Assembly (NCBI GenBank): GCA_024278345.1
Contig: JAJRTK010000357.1
Span: 1-46,785 of the forward strand
Direction: 5' to 3'
DNA length: 46,785 bases
DNA from: a bacterium
GTDB lineage: Bacteria; CSSED10-310; JAJRTK01
Both the position numbers and the translations under genes were made by a program. Positions 32,993 through 42,329 of the stretch are shown here, in pieces; within the stretch, counting starts at the first letter, position 1, and each line of letters begins with the position of its first letter. The notes below the pieces were generated by a model that was not told the DNA's origin, searched no databases, and saw only the letters and a program-made list of their open reading frames with translations.

Positions 32993-34050
32993 CGTTCCAG
33001 CCTCTCCCATACAGCCTTGATGAGAATCGGCCACGCGATGGTCGCGTCGGACGGAACTTCGGCGTAGCGTCCGCCTTCAGCGGGCGGCACAAATTTTCCC
33101 CAACTCACTCCTTCCCGGTAGGTGCAACCGCTCAAGCCACCCCAGTGGACCGGTTCCGGGCAAATCCGAACACCGTACTGGAAGCGAACGGGAGTCCCTT
33201 CGACTCCAACACGCTTGCGGGCGATGTCGAGATAGGGGCCCACCTGCTGAGCCCAATTGCGAGGCACTCCCCCGCCAATGGTGAAGATACCGAGCCGTTT
33301 CCGACCCTCCACCAGATCGGTATAGGCTTCCAGATCCACGAAGGGATCGAAACTCCAAGGAGACAGTCCATTTTTGGCTCGAAGCCGATTGGCGATGGCG
33401 AAGTCCAATCCCAGCTCACTGTCGGTGAAGGCTGGAATGAACACGGGAACCTCGCCCTCGTAAGCACTGCCAAGAAAAGACCGACCGGCCCCCTTCTCCG
33501 CCAAATACCGGCCCAGCAAGTGACTGATGACGGAGCTTGAAAAAATGGAGCCCTCCCAGGCGCCAAGCACCTCGTGAACGATTGCTTCGGTGTCATCGAG
33601 GTTCTGTTCGAGCTCGAGCGTATCGTAGACTCGGTTGTAGCCCTTGAGGTATAGCTCCTGATCGGTCAGCTCTGGATCGGCTTTGAAATGGGTCATCCCC
33701 GCTGAATGAATGAAGCCATGGGTCACCAGAGCGCCGGTTGTCACGATGGCCTGAAGCATCCCTTGCTCCACCATGTCGCACAACACAAGGCCCTGTTGAG
33801 CCACGGTCATGGCGCCAGAAAAGGTACCCACGACAAAGCAGTCCGGATCCCGCACCATCGCCTCCAGCACCTCAGCAGCTTCGCCCAACTGGCGACCGCC
33901 AAACGACGTGAGCGCCATCTGCTCCAAAAGATCGGAAAACGACTCCACGGCAGCCAAGTCCAGGGCCGACACGGGCATCAGACCATCCGATCGGCCATCT
34001 CGCAACACGCGACTGGCCGTGGTAGCACCAGATCTAGAAACGGATTTCAC
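32989..34050 (-). CDS. Deoxyhypusine synthase-like protein (bacterial type)
   Basis: A 353-residue NAD-binding-fold protein of the deoxyhypusine/homospermidine synthase family. Recognisable parts are LTSFGGRQLGEAAEVLEAMV, FVVGTFSGAMTVAQQGLVLCDM, TTGALVTHGF, LEQNLDDTEAIVHEVL, and FTIGGGVPRNWAQQVGPY. In the eukaryotic enzyme the lysine that binds the aminobutyl group follows GGGVV; here that site is Arg (GGGVPRNW). Bacteria lack eIF5A, so another polyamine reaction is likely. GTG at 34050 with GAGGAG upstream is the preferred start; the frame is open to 34185 without a start signal. Confidence 0.87.
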   Translation of the reverse strand: MKSVSRSGATTASRVLRDGRSDGLMPVSALDLAAVESFSDLLEQMALTSFGGRQLGEAAEVLEAMVRDPDCFVVGTFSGAMTVAQQGLVLCDMVEQGMLQAIVTTGALVTHGFIHSAGMTHFKADPELTDQELYLKGYNRVYDTLELEQNLDDTEAIVHEVLGAWEGSIFSSSVISHLLGRYLAEKGAGRSFLGSAYEGEVPVFIPAFTDSELGLDFAIANRLRAKNGLSPWSFDPFVDLEAYTDLVEGRKRLGIFTIGGGVPRNWAQQVGPYLDIARKRVGVEGTPVRFQYGVRICPEPVHWGGLSGCTYREGVSWGKFVPPAEGGRYAEVPSDATIAWPILIKAVWERLER

Positions 34051-34252
34051 CAAGAGTCTCCTCACCTGATTTCCCGGTTTCCAGTCGAAAAAGGTTTTAG
34101 GGCAGTGGGCCTGTTCGAAGGGGGTGACTTCCAACGAAAGTAGTTGCGCCCAGATCGCCGGTAGCACAACATCACCGGCAGGCAAGTTCCATGGCGACAG
34201 CAGGAATCTTCGTCCAAGAACAAACAGTTCATCTCATGAAAAGGAGGCAATG

Positions 34253-35077
34253 ATGGCCGAGCCCCGTTCAACGCCACGCCTCGTCGATGTCCATGCCCAC
34301 CTCCATATCGGAGTCTTCGATGAAGACCGGGCCGCGGTGATCCAACGGGCGGAAGAATCCGGCCTTGGCGTCATCCTGGAAAACGGGCTCGACCCGGAAA
34401 GCAATCGTCAAGTTCTTCGCCTGAGCCAGCAGATCTCCATTGTCAAGCCCGCTCTGGGCATTCACCCTCTCAACGCCGTCGCCCACCAACTGCAAACCTG
34501 GGACGCCGCCTTCCGGCCAAGCCCCTTTGATATCGCCGCCGAACTGGCGTTTATCGAGTCCCAGGGAAAAAATCTCCTGGCCATCGGGGAAACAGGCCTC
34601 GACGGACACTGGGCCCCCAAGACCGCCTCTGGTCAAAAGGAGGTTTTCGCGGAGCTTATCCGCATCTCTCACCGCCTCGATCTGCCCATTGTAGTCCATT
34701 CCAGGAAGCTCGAACGCGACTGTGTGGAAATCCTGGAACAAGAAGGTGCGAAACGGGTCTGCCTCCACAGCTTTGGCGGCAAACTGCGCCTGGCACGCCG
34801 AGCTGCTGAAAACGGCTGGTATCTGTCGATCCCCCCTCTCATCGCTCGAAGCACCTCTTTCCAAAGCATCGTCAAAAAAGTCCCTCACACCCAAATCCTC
34901 ACGGAAACTGACTGCCCCTACCAAGGCCCAAGAAAAGGCCAACGGAATGAGCCAGCCTTCATCCTGGACGCCGTAGCCCAGATCGCGGAAATCTGGAGAG
35001 TTCACCCGGACGAAGCAACGGAGCAGATCTGGCGCAATTTCACTCGGCTCTTCGGCCCTGCTCTCTCTTCAACGTGA
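34253..35077 (+). CDS. TatD-family metal-dependent hydrolase
   Basis: A 274-residue TIM-barrel hydrolase. Metal ligands in order: VDVHAHLHIG (H14, H16), AIGETGLDGHW (Glu), IVVHSRK (His), CLHSFGG (His), LTETDCPYQG (Asp). This is the complete TatD set; members act as 3'-5' DNases or on small substrates. AAGGAGG (34241-34247) lies 5 nt before the second of two adjacent ATGs, so 34253 is chosen over 34250. It stands divergent from the deoxyhypusine-synthase-like gene. Confidence 0.9.
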   Translation: MAEPRSTPRLVDVHAHLHIGVFDEDRAAVIQRAEESGLGVILENGLDPESNRQVLRLSQQISIVKPALGIHPLNAVAHQLQTWDAAFRPSPFDIAAELAFIESQGKNLLAIGETGLDGHWAPKTASGQKEVFAELIRISHRLDLPIVVHSRKLERDCVEILEQEGAKRVCLHSFGGKLRLARRAAENGWYLSIPPLIARSTSFQSIVKKVPHTQILTETDCPYQGPRKGQRNEPAFILDAVAQIAEIWRVHPDEATEQIWRNFTRLFGPALSST

Positions 35078-35165
35078 CGGTTCATCAAGAAGGCGACGGA
35101 GGGAAAGCGACGCACGCCGACGGTTCGGTTGCGGGACTCTCACGGGACACAATTCTAGCAACTCG

Positions 35166-35262
35166 TTTTTTTTTTTTGAGTTACGTTCCGCTCGCGTCGG
35201 CACGACCCGCGCCTGCGGCGCGAGTTCCCCCCGTCCGCCGCCACTCGCTTTTGTCGCCCACC
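35166..35262 (+). repeat. Family S intergenic repeat, copy e (long form)
   Basis: Starts with a run of 12 T, then GAGTTACGTTCCGCTCGCGT and the same central GC-rich hairpin region as copy a, ending GTCCGCCGCCACTCGC, TTTTGTCGCCC. It lies in the 363-nt gap after TatD. Confidence 0.75.
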
Positions 35263-35316
35263 GGACAGGGCTTACTGCCCCGAAATCGTACCACCACCGA
35301 AGACTGGACAAGGACA

Positions 35317-35345
35317 TTGACTCCGCACTTCCTGACCGCTATAGC
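35317..35345 (+). promoter_or_regulatory. Sigma-70 promoter of the small secreted protein gene
   Basis: TTGACT (35317-35322), a 17-nt spacer and TATAGC (35340-35345), about 95 nt before the start codon. Confidence 0.55.
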
Positions 35346-35440
35346 TGATAGCTGGAGGAGTGGGATTTCGAAACGAACTGGTGCCGAGTCGATGCTCAGA
35401 CAGCAGGGGATCTCGGCATCTTATAAGGAGTGGCTATTCA

Positions 35441-35836
35441 ATGAAAAAACTGTTTACCGCCGTTGCCGCGATGGTCTTGGGTCTGCTTCTGGTTACGGTG
35501 GAAGCCGAGGCGCAATGTAATGCCCAGTGGGTCATGCGCACCCTTCAGGGGAGCTGGAAGGTCAATAATGCTGGCGGCCAGGGATTTGGAGCAATTTTTG
35601 CCAAGCCTCGTGTATCTATCGGCGTCGTTGCAGGGCGAGCGCTTTCGTTCAATGGAAGCCGCGGCTACAATCTTGGAGGTAACTACTACCCAGAAGCCAA
35701 TCCCAATGGCGGCACGTGGTGCGGGTTTACGGTGGGCGGCAAGCAAGCACGGCTGGGTCGGGCGTCAAACGGTTGGTGGATCTTTGAGATCGGCGCTTAC
35801 CGGGATCGCAACAAGGTTGAGATGATACGGCGCTAG
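35441..35836 (+). CDS. Small secreted protein, unknown
   Basis: A 131-residue protein with a clear signal peptide (MKKLFTAVAAMVLGLLLVTV, cleavage near EAEA-Q, about residue 25). The mature part of about 106 residues has two cysteines that could form a disulfide, is rich in Gly, Trp and Asn (WKVNNAGGQGFGAIF, SRGYNLGGNYYPEANPNGG) and is predicted all-beta. AAGGAG lies 10 nt before the ATG and a good promoter upstream. I recognise no family. It precedes the 35951 gene by 114 nt, possibly a separate unit. Confidence 0.75.
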   Translation: MKKLFTAVAAMVLGLLLVTVEAEAQCNAQWVMRTLQGSWKVNNAGGQGFGAIFAKPRVSIGVVAGRALSFNGSRGYNLGGNYYPEANPNGGTWCGFTVGGKQARLGRASNGWWIFEIGAYRDRNKVEMIRR

Positions 35837-35950
35837 TCTCCGCGAAGCTGTCGCATCGAAGAGGCCGTCGCCTCCCTGGAGATTCGGGAGACGCCGGCCT
35901 TGTCGTTTCGCCGGGCGCCGCGACGCCTCAAGCCGCAAGCAGGGAAGGTC

Positions 35951-37939
35951 ATGACATTTTGGGTCTCTCGCAAGACGAACCACAGCCAAGAGCAAGAATC
36001 GCAGCAAGCGTACCGGGAGATCCTCAACGGCTTAACCCGCGATGACATCGAATTCATCCGTCGGCGTCAAGACTGGCGGCACACGGTTGCGCGGATCTGC
36101 CTTGAGCTCTTCGAAGAACTGGAGGAAGGGTATCTGGAGTCCCTTTTGGAGTCTGGCCGACAGATTGGCCCCCTAAAGAAGACCTTCTTCCCGATGTCGA
36201 ACTACGTGGAAGCGAGTCTCCGGCGGCTTCTGAGATCGAATCCAGGGCTGGAAGATCTCCTTCCGAAAAGCGAACAGGTCAACTTGTTTCTCGAAGAGAT
36301 TATCCACCAGCTCAAGGTTCGGGTCCAGGATAGGGGCAACGACAAGACGCCTCTCCTCACGCTAAAATCCCATCCCAACCAGCTCAAGGCGGAAGTTCAA
36401 TCGACCATCGAAGATATGGCCGAAGAGTTTGTGGATTTCATCGAGAATCTCCTTTCTCTTGGCCAATTCACGGCCGAAGTTCGCAACCAGCAACAGAGGG
36501 TCCGGATCCTTCTGACGGCACAGAGGACGCTGGAAGAGATTTACCCCCCGAAAGACAAAGTCCCCCACTCGAAGATCGATGCCTTTTGGACTGACATCGA
36601 TCTATTCCGGTTTCTTTTGGATTTCCTCTATTCCAGGCTTCGGCCCTTGCTCGATATTCACTCCCCTTATCCCGAGATCCAAGAAGAATTAGTGAGATTG
36701 AAGAACTCGCTTCAGGTGCTCTTTGACTTCGACGTAGAGCCCTTCAAGGCATCGTGCCAAAGTGCTTTCAAAATCGACCACTTCTTCCGCAATCTCCGGG
36801 CCGAGCTTCGCTCCCTACCCCACTCGTTCGAAGATTACCGAGAGAAACTGCTTCCTCCACTGGTGGACTGGGCTGAGTCGCGAAAGCTCGACAGTTTGCA
36901 GCTCTACATGCCCACGCGCTTCTCCGAGCTCTTCGCCCTGCGAAGCAACCTCAATCTGGTGGCGGACAACTTGCGCAACACGCTTCGCTTCCTGGGTAAC
37001 GAGCCCCGCCTCCAGTCTCTCCGCGACAACCAGATCGAAATCGGGGAGCTCGGTATCGATACCGAGGAATCCCTCCGCTACCTCCGCCACGCCATTGGGA
37101 AAATCGAGGACAAGACCAAGAACCGGCTGTCGCCACAAGTCGCACTTCTGGGGAAAATTGTAGAAAACCTGGCAGTCCTCGGCGAACAAGATTTTGACGA
37201 CCTCGGGGAGATCTTAGGTGCGCTTGGAACCTCTTTGGCAGAAATTGCGGCCATCCTCCAGTGTCCCGAAATCAGTAGCGCCCTCCGGACCGCCGAGCTG
37301 ATCAACGTCATTCTTTTCAAAAACAAGTATTTCCCCATGGGCGGGATCGTCCGAGAGCTTCTTCAGACCTCGTTTTCCGAACTCGTGGCCGCCGATCCCC
37401 GGAGCACCCACAACTCGGAGTATTTTTTCAAACGAGAGTTTAGCCGTGGCCTGGAGCGGGATCTCGAACTCAGGGAAGCGGTGGACGAGCTCAAGGCACA
37501 ACTTCGGATCCTCGGAGCATTCGAAATCGGGGCACATCCCGTGGAACCCGGGAACATCGAAACAATTCTCGACGAACTCTTTCCGGCCGACTCGCCACCT
37601 CCAAGTTCTGAAAACTCCCCCTCAATTCTGCAGCTACGAAAATTCTGTGAAAAAATCCGGGATCAGCTTGTGCCGACCATCCACAAAGTCTGTTTCCTTC
37701 AGTCAGTGCGATACGAGGACAAAGTTTCCCTCTACGAAAGAGCCAACTCCCTCCTGATTCACGCCACCATGCTTATCGACCGCTGTAGCTCGGGCGCACC
37801 GGTCACTTCCAGAGGCGTGCTCCGGAGGATCTTCGACGGTTTCCTCGACCTTGGGTCTTTCGTGGAGTTCATGAGCGCAGGTATTCGTAAACGCGCCACG
37901 ATCTACGTCCAAGAAAAATCCTCCGTGGCTATCGAATGA
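35951..37939 (+). CDS. Large helical protein of unknown function
   Basis: I do not recognise this 662-residue protein. It has no signal peptide or membrane segment and is predicted almost wholly helical, with many Leu/Glu/Arg-rich amphipathic stretches (LELFEELEEGYLESLLESGR, LGKIVENLAVLGEQDFDDL), like a scaffold or helical-repeat protein. AGGGAAGG stands before the ATG at 35951; a TTG at 35900 is weaker. The stop overlaps the start of the AsmA-like gene (ATGA), so the two are co-translated. It is presumably a cytoplasmic partner of that envelope protein. Confidence 0.72.
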   Translation: MTFWVSRKTNHSQEQESQQAYREILNGLTRDDIEFIRRRQDWRHTVARICLELFEELEEGYLESLLESGRQIGPLKKTFFPMSNYVEASLRRLLRSNPGLEDLLPKSEQVNLFLEEIIHQLKVRVQDRGNDKTPLLTLKSHPNQLKAEVQSTIEDMAEEFVDFIENLLSLGQFTAEVRNQQQRVRILLTAQRTLEEIYPPKDKVPHSKIDAFWTDIDLFRFLLDFLYSRLRPLLDIHSPYPEIQEELVRLKNSLQVLFDFDVEPFKASCQSAFKIDHFFRNLRAELRSLPHSFEDYREKLLPPLVDWAESRKLDSLQLYMPTRFSELFALRSNLNLVADNLRNTLRFLGNEPRLQSLRDNQIEIGELGIDTEESLRYLRHAIGKIEDKTKNRLSPQVALLGKIVENLAVLGEQDFDDLGEILGALGTSLAEIAAILQCPEISSALRTAELINVILFKNKYFPMGGIVRELLQTSFSELVAADPRSTHNSEYFFKREFSRGLERDLELREAVDELKAQLRILGAFEIGAHPVEPGNIETILDELFPADSPPPSSENSPSILQLRKFCEKIRDQLVPTIHKVCFLQSVRYEDKVSLYERANSLLIHATMLIDRCSSGAPVTSRGVLRRIFDGFLDLGSFVEFMSAGIRKRATIYVQEKSSVAIE

Positions 37940-39852
37940 AGGGGAGAGCTTCGATCCCCGGCCAACCGGAAGAGCCCCCTACCTTGGTTCGTCCCCGGGC
38001 TTCCCGAAAAAGGGTTCATCGCCGGCTGAAGTTGGCGCTGGTCTTGATGCCTGCACTCTACCTGGCCGGCCTCAATGGCCTGTTGAACTCTGGGGCGCTG
38101 CCACGCCTCGTCTCGAAGCGGCCAGAAAAACTCTCCATGAAGTACGCGACGGCTTGGGCCCTCTGGCCCGGTACGCTTTACGTTTACGGGCTCACACTTG
38201 TGGTGCGAAGTCCCAAGGAATCCATGACAATCCAGTTGGCCAGGGCTCGTGTGGAGATCGACTTGGCCTCTCTTGGGCACCGGCACTTTCATGCCCGTAA
38301 CGTGGAGGGAAGCGGTTTCCGGTTCCGGGCTCGGCGCCGACCGAAACCTCCGGCCACGAAGTTAGAAAATGGACAGAAGACGAAGCGTCCCCGAAAGCCT
38401 CCCTGGCGGGTCACCATCGACGAACTTGGGAGCTCGGTAGAAGAAATCGACATCCACCGCGTCCGCTACCATGGGCCTGGGCATCTTTCGGCCAGCTTCG
38501 CGTTGCGAGCTCGCCGCGAAATTCGGGGCCACCTTGAGGTCGAATTCCACGGTGGCGTGGTAGACGTAGGCTCCATCCGCGTGTTGGAGCGGGCCAAGGG
38601 CCGGGCCGACGGCCAGCTTCACCCCCTCATTCCAGAAAAGAACAAGGGCTTCCGAATTCTGAAAAACATCGACCTCGCGATCCAAGGAGGAGCGAAGGTG
38701 AGAGACCTGGCTTTTCTCCGGTACATTCTGAGCCGCGCACCGTGGCTTAGGTTCTCTGGCGGGGAGGGTGGGTTGACTGGAAACGTCACCATCAAAAGGG
38801 GGCTGCTTCGCCTGGGAAGCCGTTTTGAATTCGAGGGAAACCGAATTATTGCACGCTTCTCGAAATACCGTGCCAGCGGCTCTGGCACCATCCGCTGGGC
38901 AGTTCGGGAAAGCAAGAGCGGCCCGGCGGCTGAGCTCGATGTCCGGCTGAAGAGCTACGAGCTTGATTACTCGGAATTCTCCAAACCTCACGTTCGGGGA
39001 AAAAACCTCCGGATCTCCACGAGTACTCCCGACATCGACCTGAGCCAAGGACGCTTCCAACGCCTCTCTGTCAAGATTGACATTCCGGCGGCACGGGTCC
39101 CCGACATGAGTGTTTACAACATCTACATTCCCAAGGAATTGGGCCTCCGGATCCGGTCGGGAGCGGGCCGACTGGACATGTATGCCCGCCTCAACGAGCC
39201 GAGGGTCATCGAAAGATTCGATTCCAAGCTCCAAGGGCGGGATCTTCGCGCCACCTTCGACGGAATCGAGCTCACGGGTCAATTGACCATCGAAACGCGG
39301 CAGGGGACCGGAGATCTGGAAAAAAACGAGTTTCGCCTGGTCGATACGAGAATTGAGATCAGCGACGTGTCAGTGGTGGAAAAGCAAACTGCCCCGAACC
39401 AAAAGGGGAAGGCGAAAAGCCACACTCAAGGTTGGTGGGCGCGATTTCGGTTCCCTGAAACCCTGCTCTCCACCCGAAAAAACCGACTTCTGGCCTCAAG
39501 CCTCCAAGCCGAGATCCGCGACACCAAGCCACTGATCCTCTTCTTGACGCGGCAGCAAAAGTTACCTTCACTCTTGAAAAAAATCCTTCAAAGGAAGAAT
39601 CTCAAGGTGACAGGCCGTATCACAGTCGGTGAAGACCTCCTCGAACTCGATGATCTTGCCATCGACACGAAGTGGCTCAAGATCCTTGCCCGAATCAGGC
39701 TTCTAGGGTCCAAGCAATGGGCTGTCCTCTACGCCAAGTACCTGGGAACGACCGTCGGGATCGAACGGCGGGAGGGTGAAACAAGAATCCGGCCTTTCAA
39801 AACCCGGAAATGGTATCGAGAGTACCCAAGCTTTGGGCCTCTGCCAGATTAG
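37936..39852 (+). CDS. AsmA/YhdP-like membrane-anchored protein
   Basis: A 638-residue protein with one transmembrane helix near 34-52 after a basic N-terminus, then a long extracytoplasmic part of beta strands. Features such as LYVYGLTLVVRSP, ITVGEDLLELDDLAIDTKWLKIL and repeated 'G..L.L...' strands resemble the AsmA/TamB/YhdP class of inner-membrane-anchored beta-groove proteins involved in lipid movement between membranes. The match is by pattern only. It overlaps the preceding gene by 4 nt and is followed 43 nt later by the beta-propeller lipoprotein gene. Confidence 0.6.
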   Translation: MKGRASIPGQPEEPPTLVRPRASRKRVHRRLKLALVLMPALYLAGLNGLLNSGALPRLVSKRPEKLSMKYATAWALWPGTLYVYGLTLVVRSPKESMTIQLARARVEIDLASLGHRHFHARNVEGSGFRFRARRRPKPPATKLENGQKTKRPRKPPWRVTIDELGSSVEEIDIHRVRYHGPGHLSASFALRARREIRGHLEVEFHGGVVDVGSIRVLERAKGRADGQLHPLIPEKNKGFRILKNIDLAIQGGAKVRDLAFLRYILSRAPWLRFSGGEGGLTGNVTIKRGLLRLGSRFEFEGNRIIARFSKYRASGSGTIRWAVRESKSGPAAELDVRLKSYELDYSEFSKPHVRGKNLRISTSTPDIDLSQGRFQRLSVKIDIPAARVPDMSVYNIYIPKELGLRIRSGAGRLDMYARLNEPRVIERFDSKLQGRDLRATFDGIELTGQLTIETRQGTGDLEKNEFRLVDTRIEISDVSVVEKQTAPNQKGKAKSHTQGWWARFRFPETLLSTRKNRLLASSLQAEIRDTKPLILFLTRQQKLPSLLKKILQRKNLKVTGRITVGEDLLELDDLAIDTKWLKILARIRLLGSKQWAVLYAKYLGTTVGIERREGETRIRPFKTRKWYREYPSFGPLPD

Positions 39853-39895
39853 CCTCGCGCCAGCTCTGGCGAAGCTCACCAGGAGAGAAGATCGG

Positions 39896-40906
39896 ATGTT
39901 CATCGTTACCCGTCGGTTTGTTCGGCATCCGGCCACATTGGCCGGAGTTGCCCTGGGCCTGATCTTGGGGGTCCTGAGTTGCGGAAGCGACTCGGGCTCG
40001 GGGAGAGTAGAAATAGAGACCCTTCTCTACGTCGCCAACAGCGACAACACAATCTCCGTCATCGACCTCAAAACCCGTATGGTGACAGAGACCATCACCC
40101 TCGATGCGCCCGTCTCGGCCATACGCCTCCATCCATATCGCAGTAGTTTCTACGTGGTACAACCCGATTTGACGCGTGTGGCAAAGCTCCTGCAACGGAA
40201 TGCCTCGACCTTGGTAAGCATCCCCATGCCCAGTACTCCCACGGATCTTTCATTTGCCACGGGCTCCACTTTCTGGGAACCGGCCTTCGTGACCCTCCGA
40301 GACATCGATTCCGTGGCGGTCCTCCGGCTGGCTGAAGACCGGGTGCAAGAACTCATTGCCGTAGGCGACGGTCCCACCAGCATCCGGAGAGACGACTTTC
40401 GCGCACGGCTCTACGTCATCAACGAACTGGATGCCACCCTCACGGTCCTCAAGTTCGCGAACAATACCGTCTTCAAAACCATCCCCATCGGTGTTGCTCC
40501 GCGACGCCTTGCCTTCGCCGTGGCCGATCCTTCCATTTACATCACTGATATGGCGGCCGGCAAGCTCCTGGAGATTGACCTCACGGAATTGGAACCGGTG
40601 GAAGATGGCGAGATCGATGCTTGCTCGGAACCTTTTGGGGTTGCGCTCCCAGAGAACGGGCAGGAGATCTACGTCACCTGCTCTGGCGAAGACAGTCTTC
40701 TCATCATCAACGTCGCCGATCCCAACATCCGGACGACGGTGCCAACCGGATCGCGACCTACAGAGATTCTTGTACACCCCAAAGACGGCATGCTCTACGT
40801 GGCAAACTCTGGCGAATCGAGCATCTCCGTCGTCAACCCCGTGGCAGGTGCGGTGATCGCCACGATCCCCGTCGGGCCAGGCCCCAGGGATCTGGAGTTC
40901 TATTAA
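39896..40906 (+). CDS. YVTN-type beta-propeller lipoprotein
   Basis: A 336-residue protein with lipoprotein signal peptide; the lipobox is GVLSC (Cys about 33) followed by Gly. The rest shows repeats of the YVTN type: LLYVANSDNTISVIDLKTRM, RLYVINELDATLTVLKF, IYVTCSGEDSLLIINV, LYVANSGESSISVVNPVAGA, giving about seven blades. Such surface propellers bind partners or ligands; the ligand here is unknown. AGGAGA stands 9 nt before the ATG. It is the last gene of the operon with the helical and AsmA-like proteins. Confidence 0.85.
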   Translation: MFIVTRRFVRHPATLAGVALGLILGVLSCGSDSGSGRVEIETLLYVANSDNTISVIDLKTRMVTETITLDAPVSAIRLHPYRSSFYVVQPDLTRVAKLLQRNASTLVSIPMPSTPTDLSFATGSTFWEPAFVTLRDIDSVAVLRLAEDRVQELIAVGDGPTSIRRDDFRARLYVINELDATLTVLKFANNTVFKTIPIGVAPRRLAFAVADPSIYITDMAAGKLLEIDLTELEPVEDGEIDACSEPFGVALPENGQEIYVTCSGEDSLLIINVADPNIRTTVPTGSRPTEILVHPKDGMLYVANSGESSISVVNPVAGAVIATIPVGPGPRDLEFY

Positions 40907-41022
40907 GATTCACTCCGGTGCATCTCTTCGTGCCCAAAAAAGTCTATGACCAGCGCCACCCGACAGATGGATGCTGGAATGCCTGAAGGGAAAAACTCGG
41001 AGAAAATCCCCTGTTTTCATTT

Positions 41023-41092
41023 TTGTTGGAGTCCGCTCCCGGCGGCGGCAATCCGTCCGCCGCCACTCGCCCATCATCGCCCTTCACCTGCG
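41023..41092 (+). repeat. Family S intergenic repeat, copy f
   Basis: TTTTTGTTGGAGTCCGCTCC, hairpin GGCGGCGGCAATCCGTCC/GCCGCC, then ACTCGCCCATCATCGCCC. It lies between the lipoprotein gene and 41139. Confidence 0.72.
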
Positions 41093-41138
41093 CTCAATGC
41101 CCGCAAGACGTCTCAGAATCAACTTTCGAGGGCCGAGT

Positions 41139-42329
41139 ATGACTTCTCAGACTGCTACGAAATCCTCTTCGGAGGATGCGCCGTATGGCCTGGCGCATCT
41201 TGAAGGGTTGCCACGGATCATCTTCCTGGCTTCTCTGGCCGTTGGGCTTCTTCTGTTGTGGGCTATGACAATCGCGCAAGGCCCCTGGCGAGGAGCGGCC
41301 TTGATCGGGGCCATCCTTTTCCTCGACTTTGCCCAAGAAGGGCTTCGCTCCTCTTTTTGGAGCAGGATCAAAAGCTCCTCGCTCCACCGTATCCTCCGCT
41401 TTTGGCCACTCCTAGCCGGGGCATTCTTGGGGCTTTTGGCGGTGATGCCCCTTTGGAGAGATCTCCAACTGGAGTGGGACAAGACCGCTCTCTTGGAGCA
41501 AGCGACCCACGAGGCCGCCATCGAGATTCCGGACACGGCAAAGAGACGCGGAAACCGGCTTGTGGTGGCTCCTCTTGACGGTGGGATCGGGCAATCCGTA
41601 TTCAGCGCGGACGCCGGTCGCTTTGAACGCGGCATGACCGTGTTCTCCGGCGCACAGCTACTGCCCAGCTCAAGAATCGCCCGGGAAAGCGGCGCTTGGC
41701 TGCTCACGAGGATTCCTGGAAACATCTTGTTCAACACTCCTCTCGAGTTCTACGCTGGAACTTTTCAAGGGCGACCCGAGGATGACCCGGAGCTTGGCTG
41801 GAACCTTGATGGAGCCTATCGTCAGGCCGTCCACGATCTACGGTGGGAGGTCAAGGAGGAAACCGAAAAGAACCCCGCTGCCTTCGGCCGCTATTATCTT
41901 CACCTTGAAGTCGATCCGGACCCAGACCTCGCAACAACCTTTGTCTGGGCTACGCTTCCCATCAGCCTGCCCAGGCTGATCACCGCGGATTCGCACCTCG
42001 TCTATGCGGTCCGTCAATCGGCCCTGTCAAACCTGGAATGCGGTGTGCAATTATCCACTTCCCGGGGCGCCACGTGGCAAGCGCCATGGGCCGATCTTCT
42101 TAGCGACCCGAAGCGGCCGAGGGCTCCGGAACAGTGGAGCCTAAGAAGCACCGACCTTTCCAGCTTCGACGGCGCGGCACCCCAGTCCCTTGCCATCGCC
42201 ATCCGCTATCCGGAAGAACGCCAGGGCATCGGGCCACCTACCCCGGTGAAGATTGATTTTGACGCAATCTATCTTGCGGACGGCGGGTTGCTCCGAGGCA
42301 ACCTGACAAAGCTGAGGCCCCGCCAGTGA
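41139..42329 (+). CDS. Hypothetical membrane protein
   Basis: A 396-residue protein with three hydrophobic segments (about 24-45, 49-65, 86-104) and a large soluble C-terminal part (about 110-396). That part is beta-rich, with GNRLVVAPLDGGIGQSVFS and NILFNTPLEFYAGTF, and would lie outside the cytoplasm. No family recognised. GAGGG lies 7 nt before the ATG at 41139; the upstream open frame passes through the family S repeat. Its stop overlaps the GTG of the next gene (GTGA), so both membrane proteins are coupled. Confidence 0.7.
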   Translation: MTSQTATKSSSEDAPYGLAHLEGLPRIIFLASLAVGLLLLWAMTIAQGPWRGAALIGAILFLDFAQEGLRSSFWSRIKSSSLHRILRFWPLLAGAFLGLLAVMPLWRDLQLEWDKTALLEQATHEAAIEIPDTAKRRGNRLVVAPLDGGIGQSVFSADAGRFERGMTVFSGAQLLPSSRIARESGAWLLTRIPGNILFNTPLEFYAGTFQGRPEDDPELGWNLDGAYRQAVHDLRWEVKEETEKNPAAFGRYYLHLEVDPDPDLATTFVWATLPISLPRLITADSHLVYAVRQSALSNLECGVQLSTSRGATWQAPWADLLSDPKRPRAPEQWSLRSTDLSSFDGAAPQSLAIAIRYPEERQGIGPPTPVKIDFDAIYLADGGLLRGNLTKLRPRQ

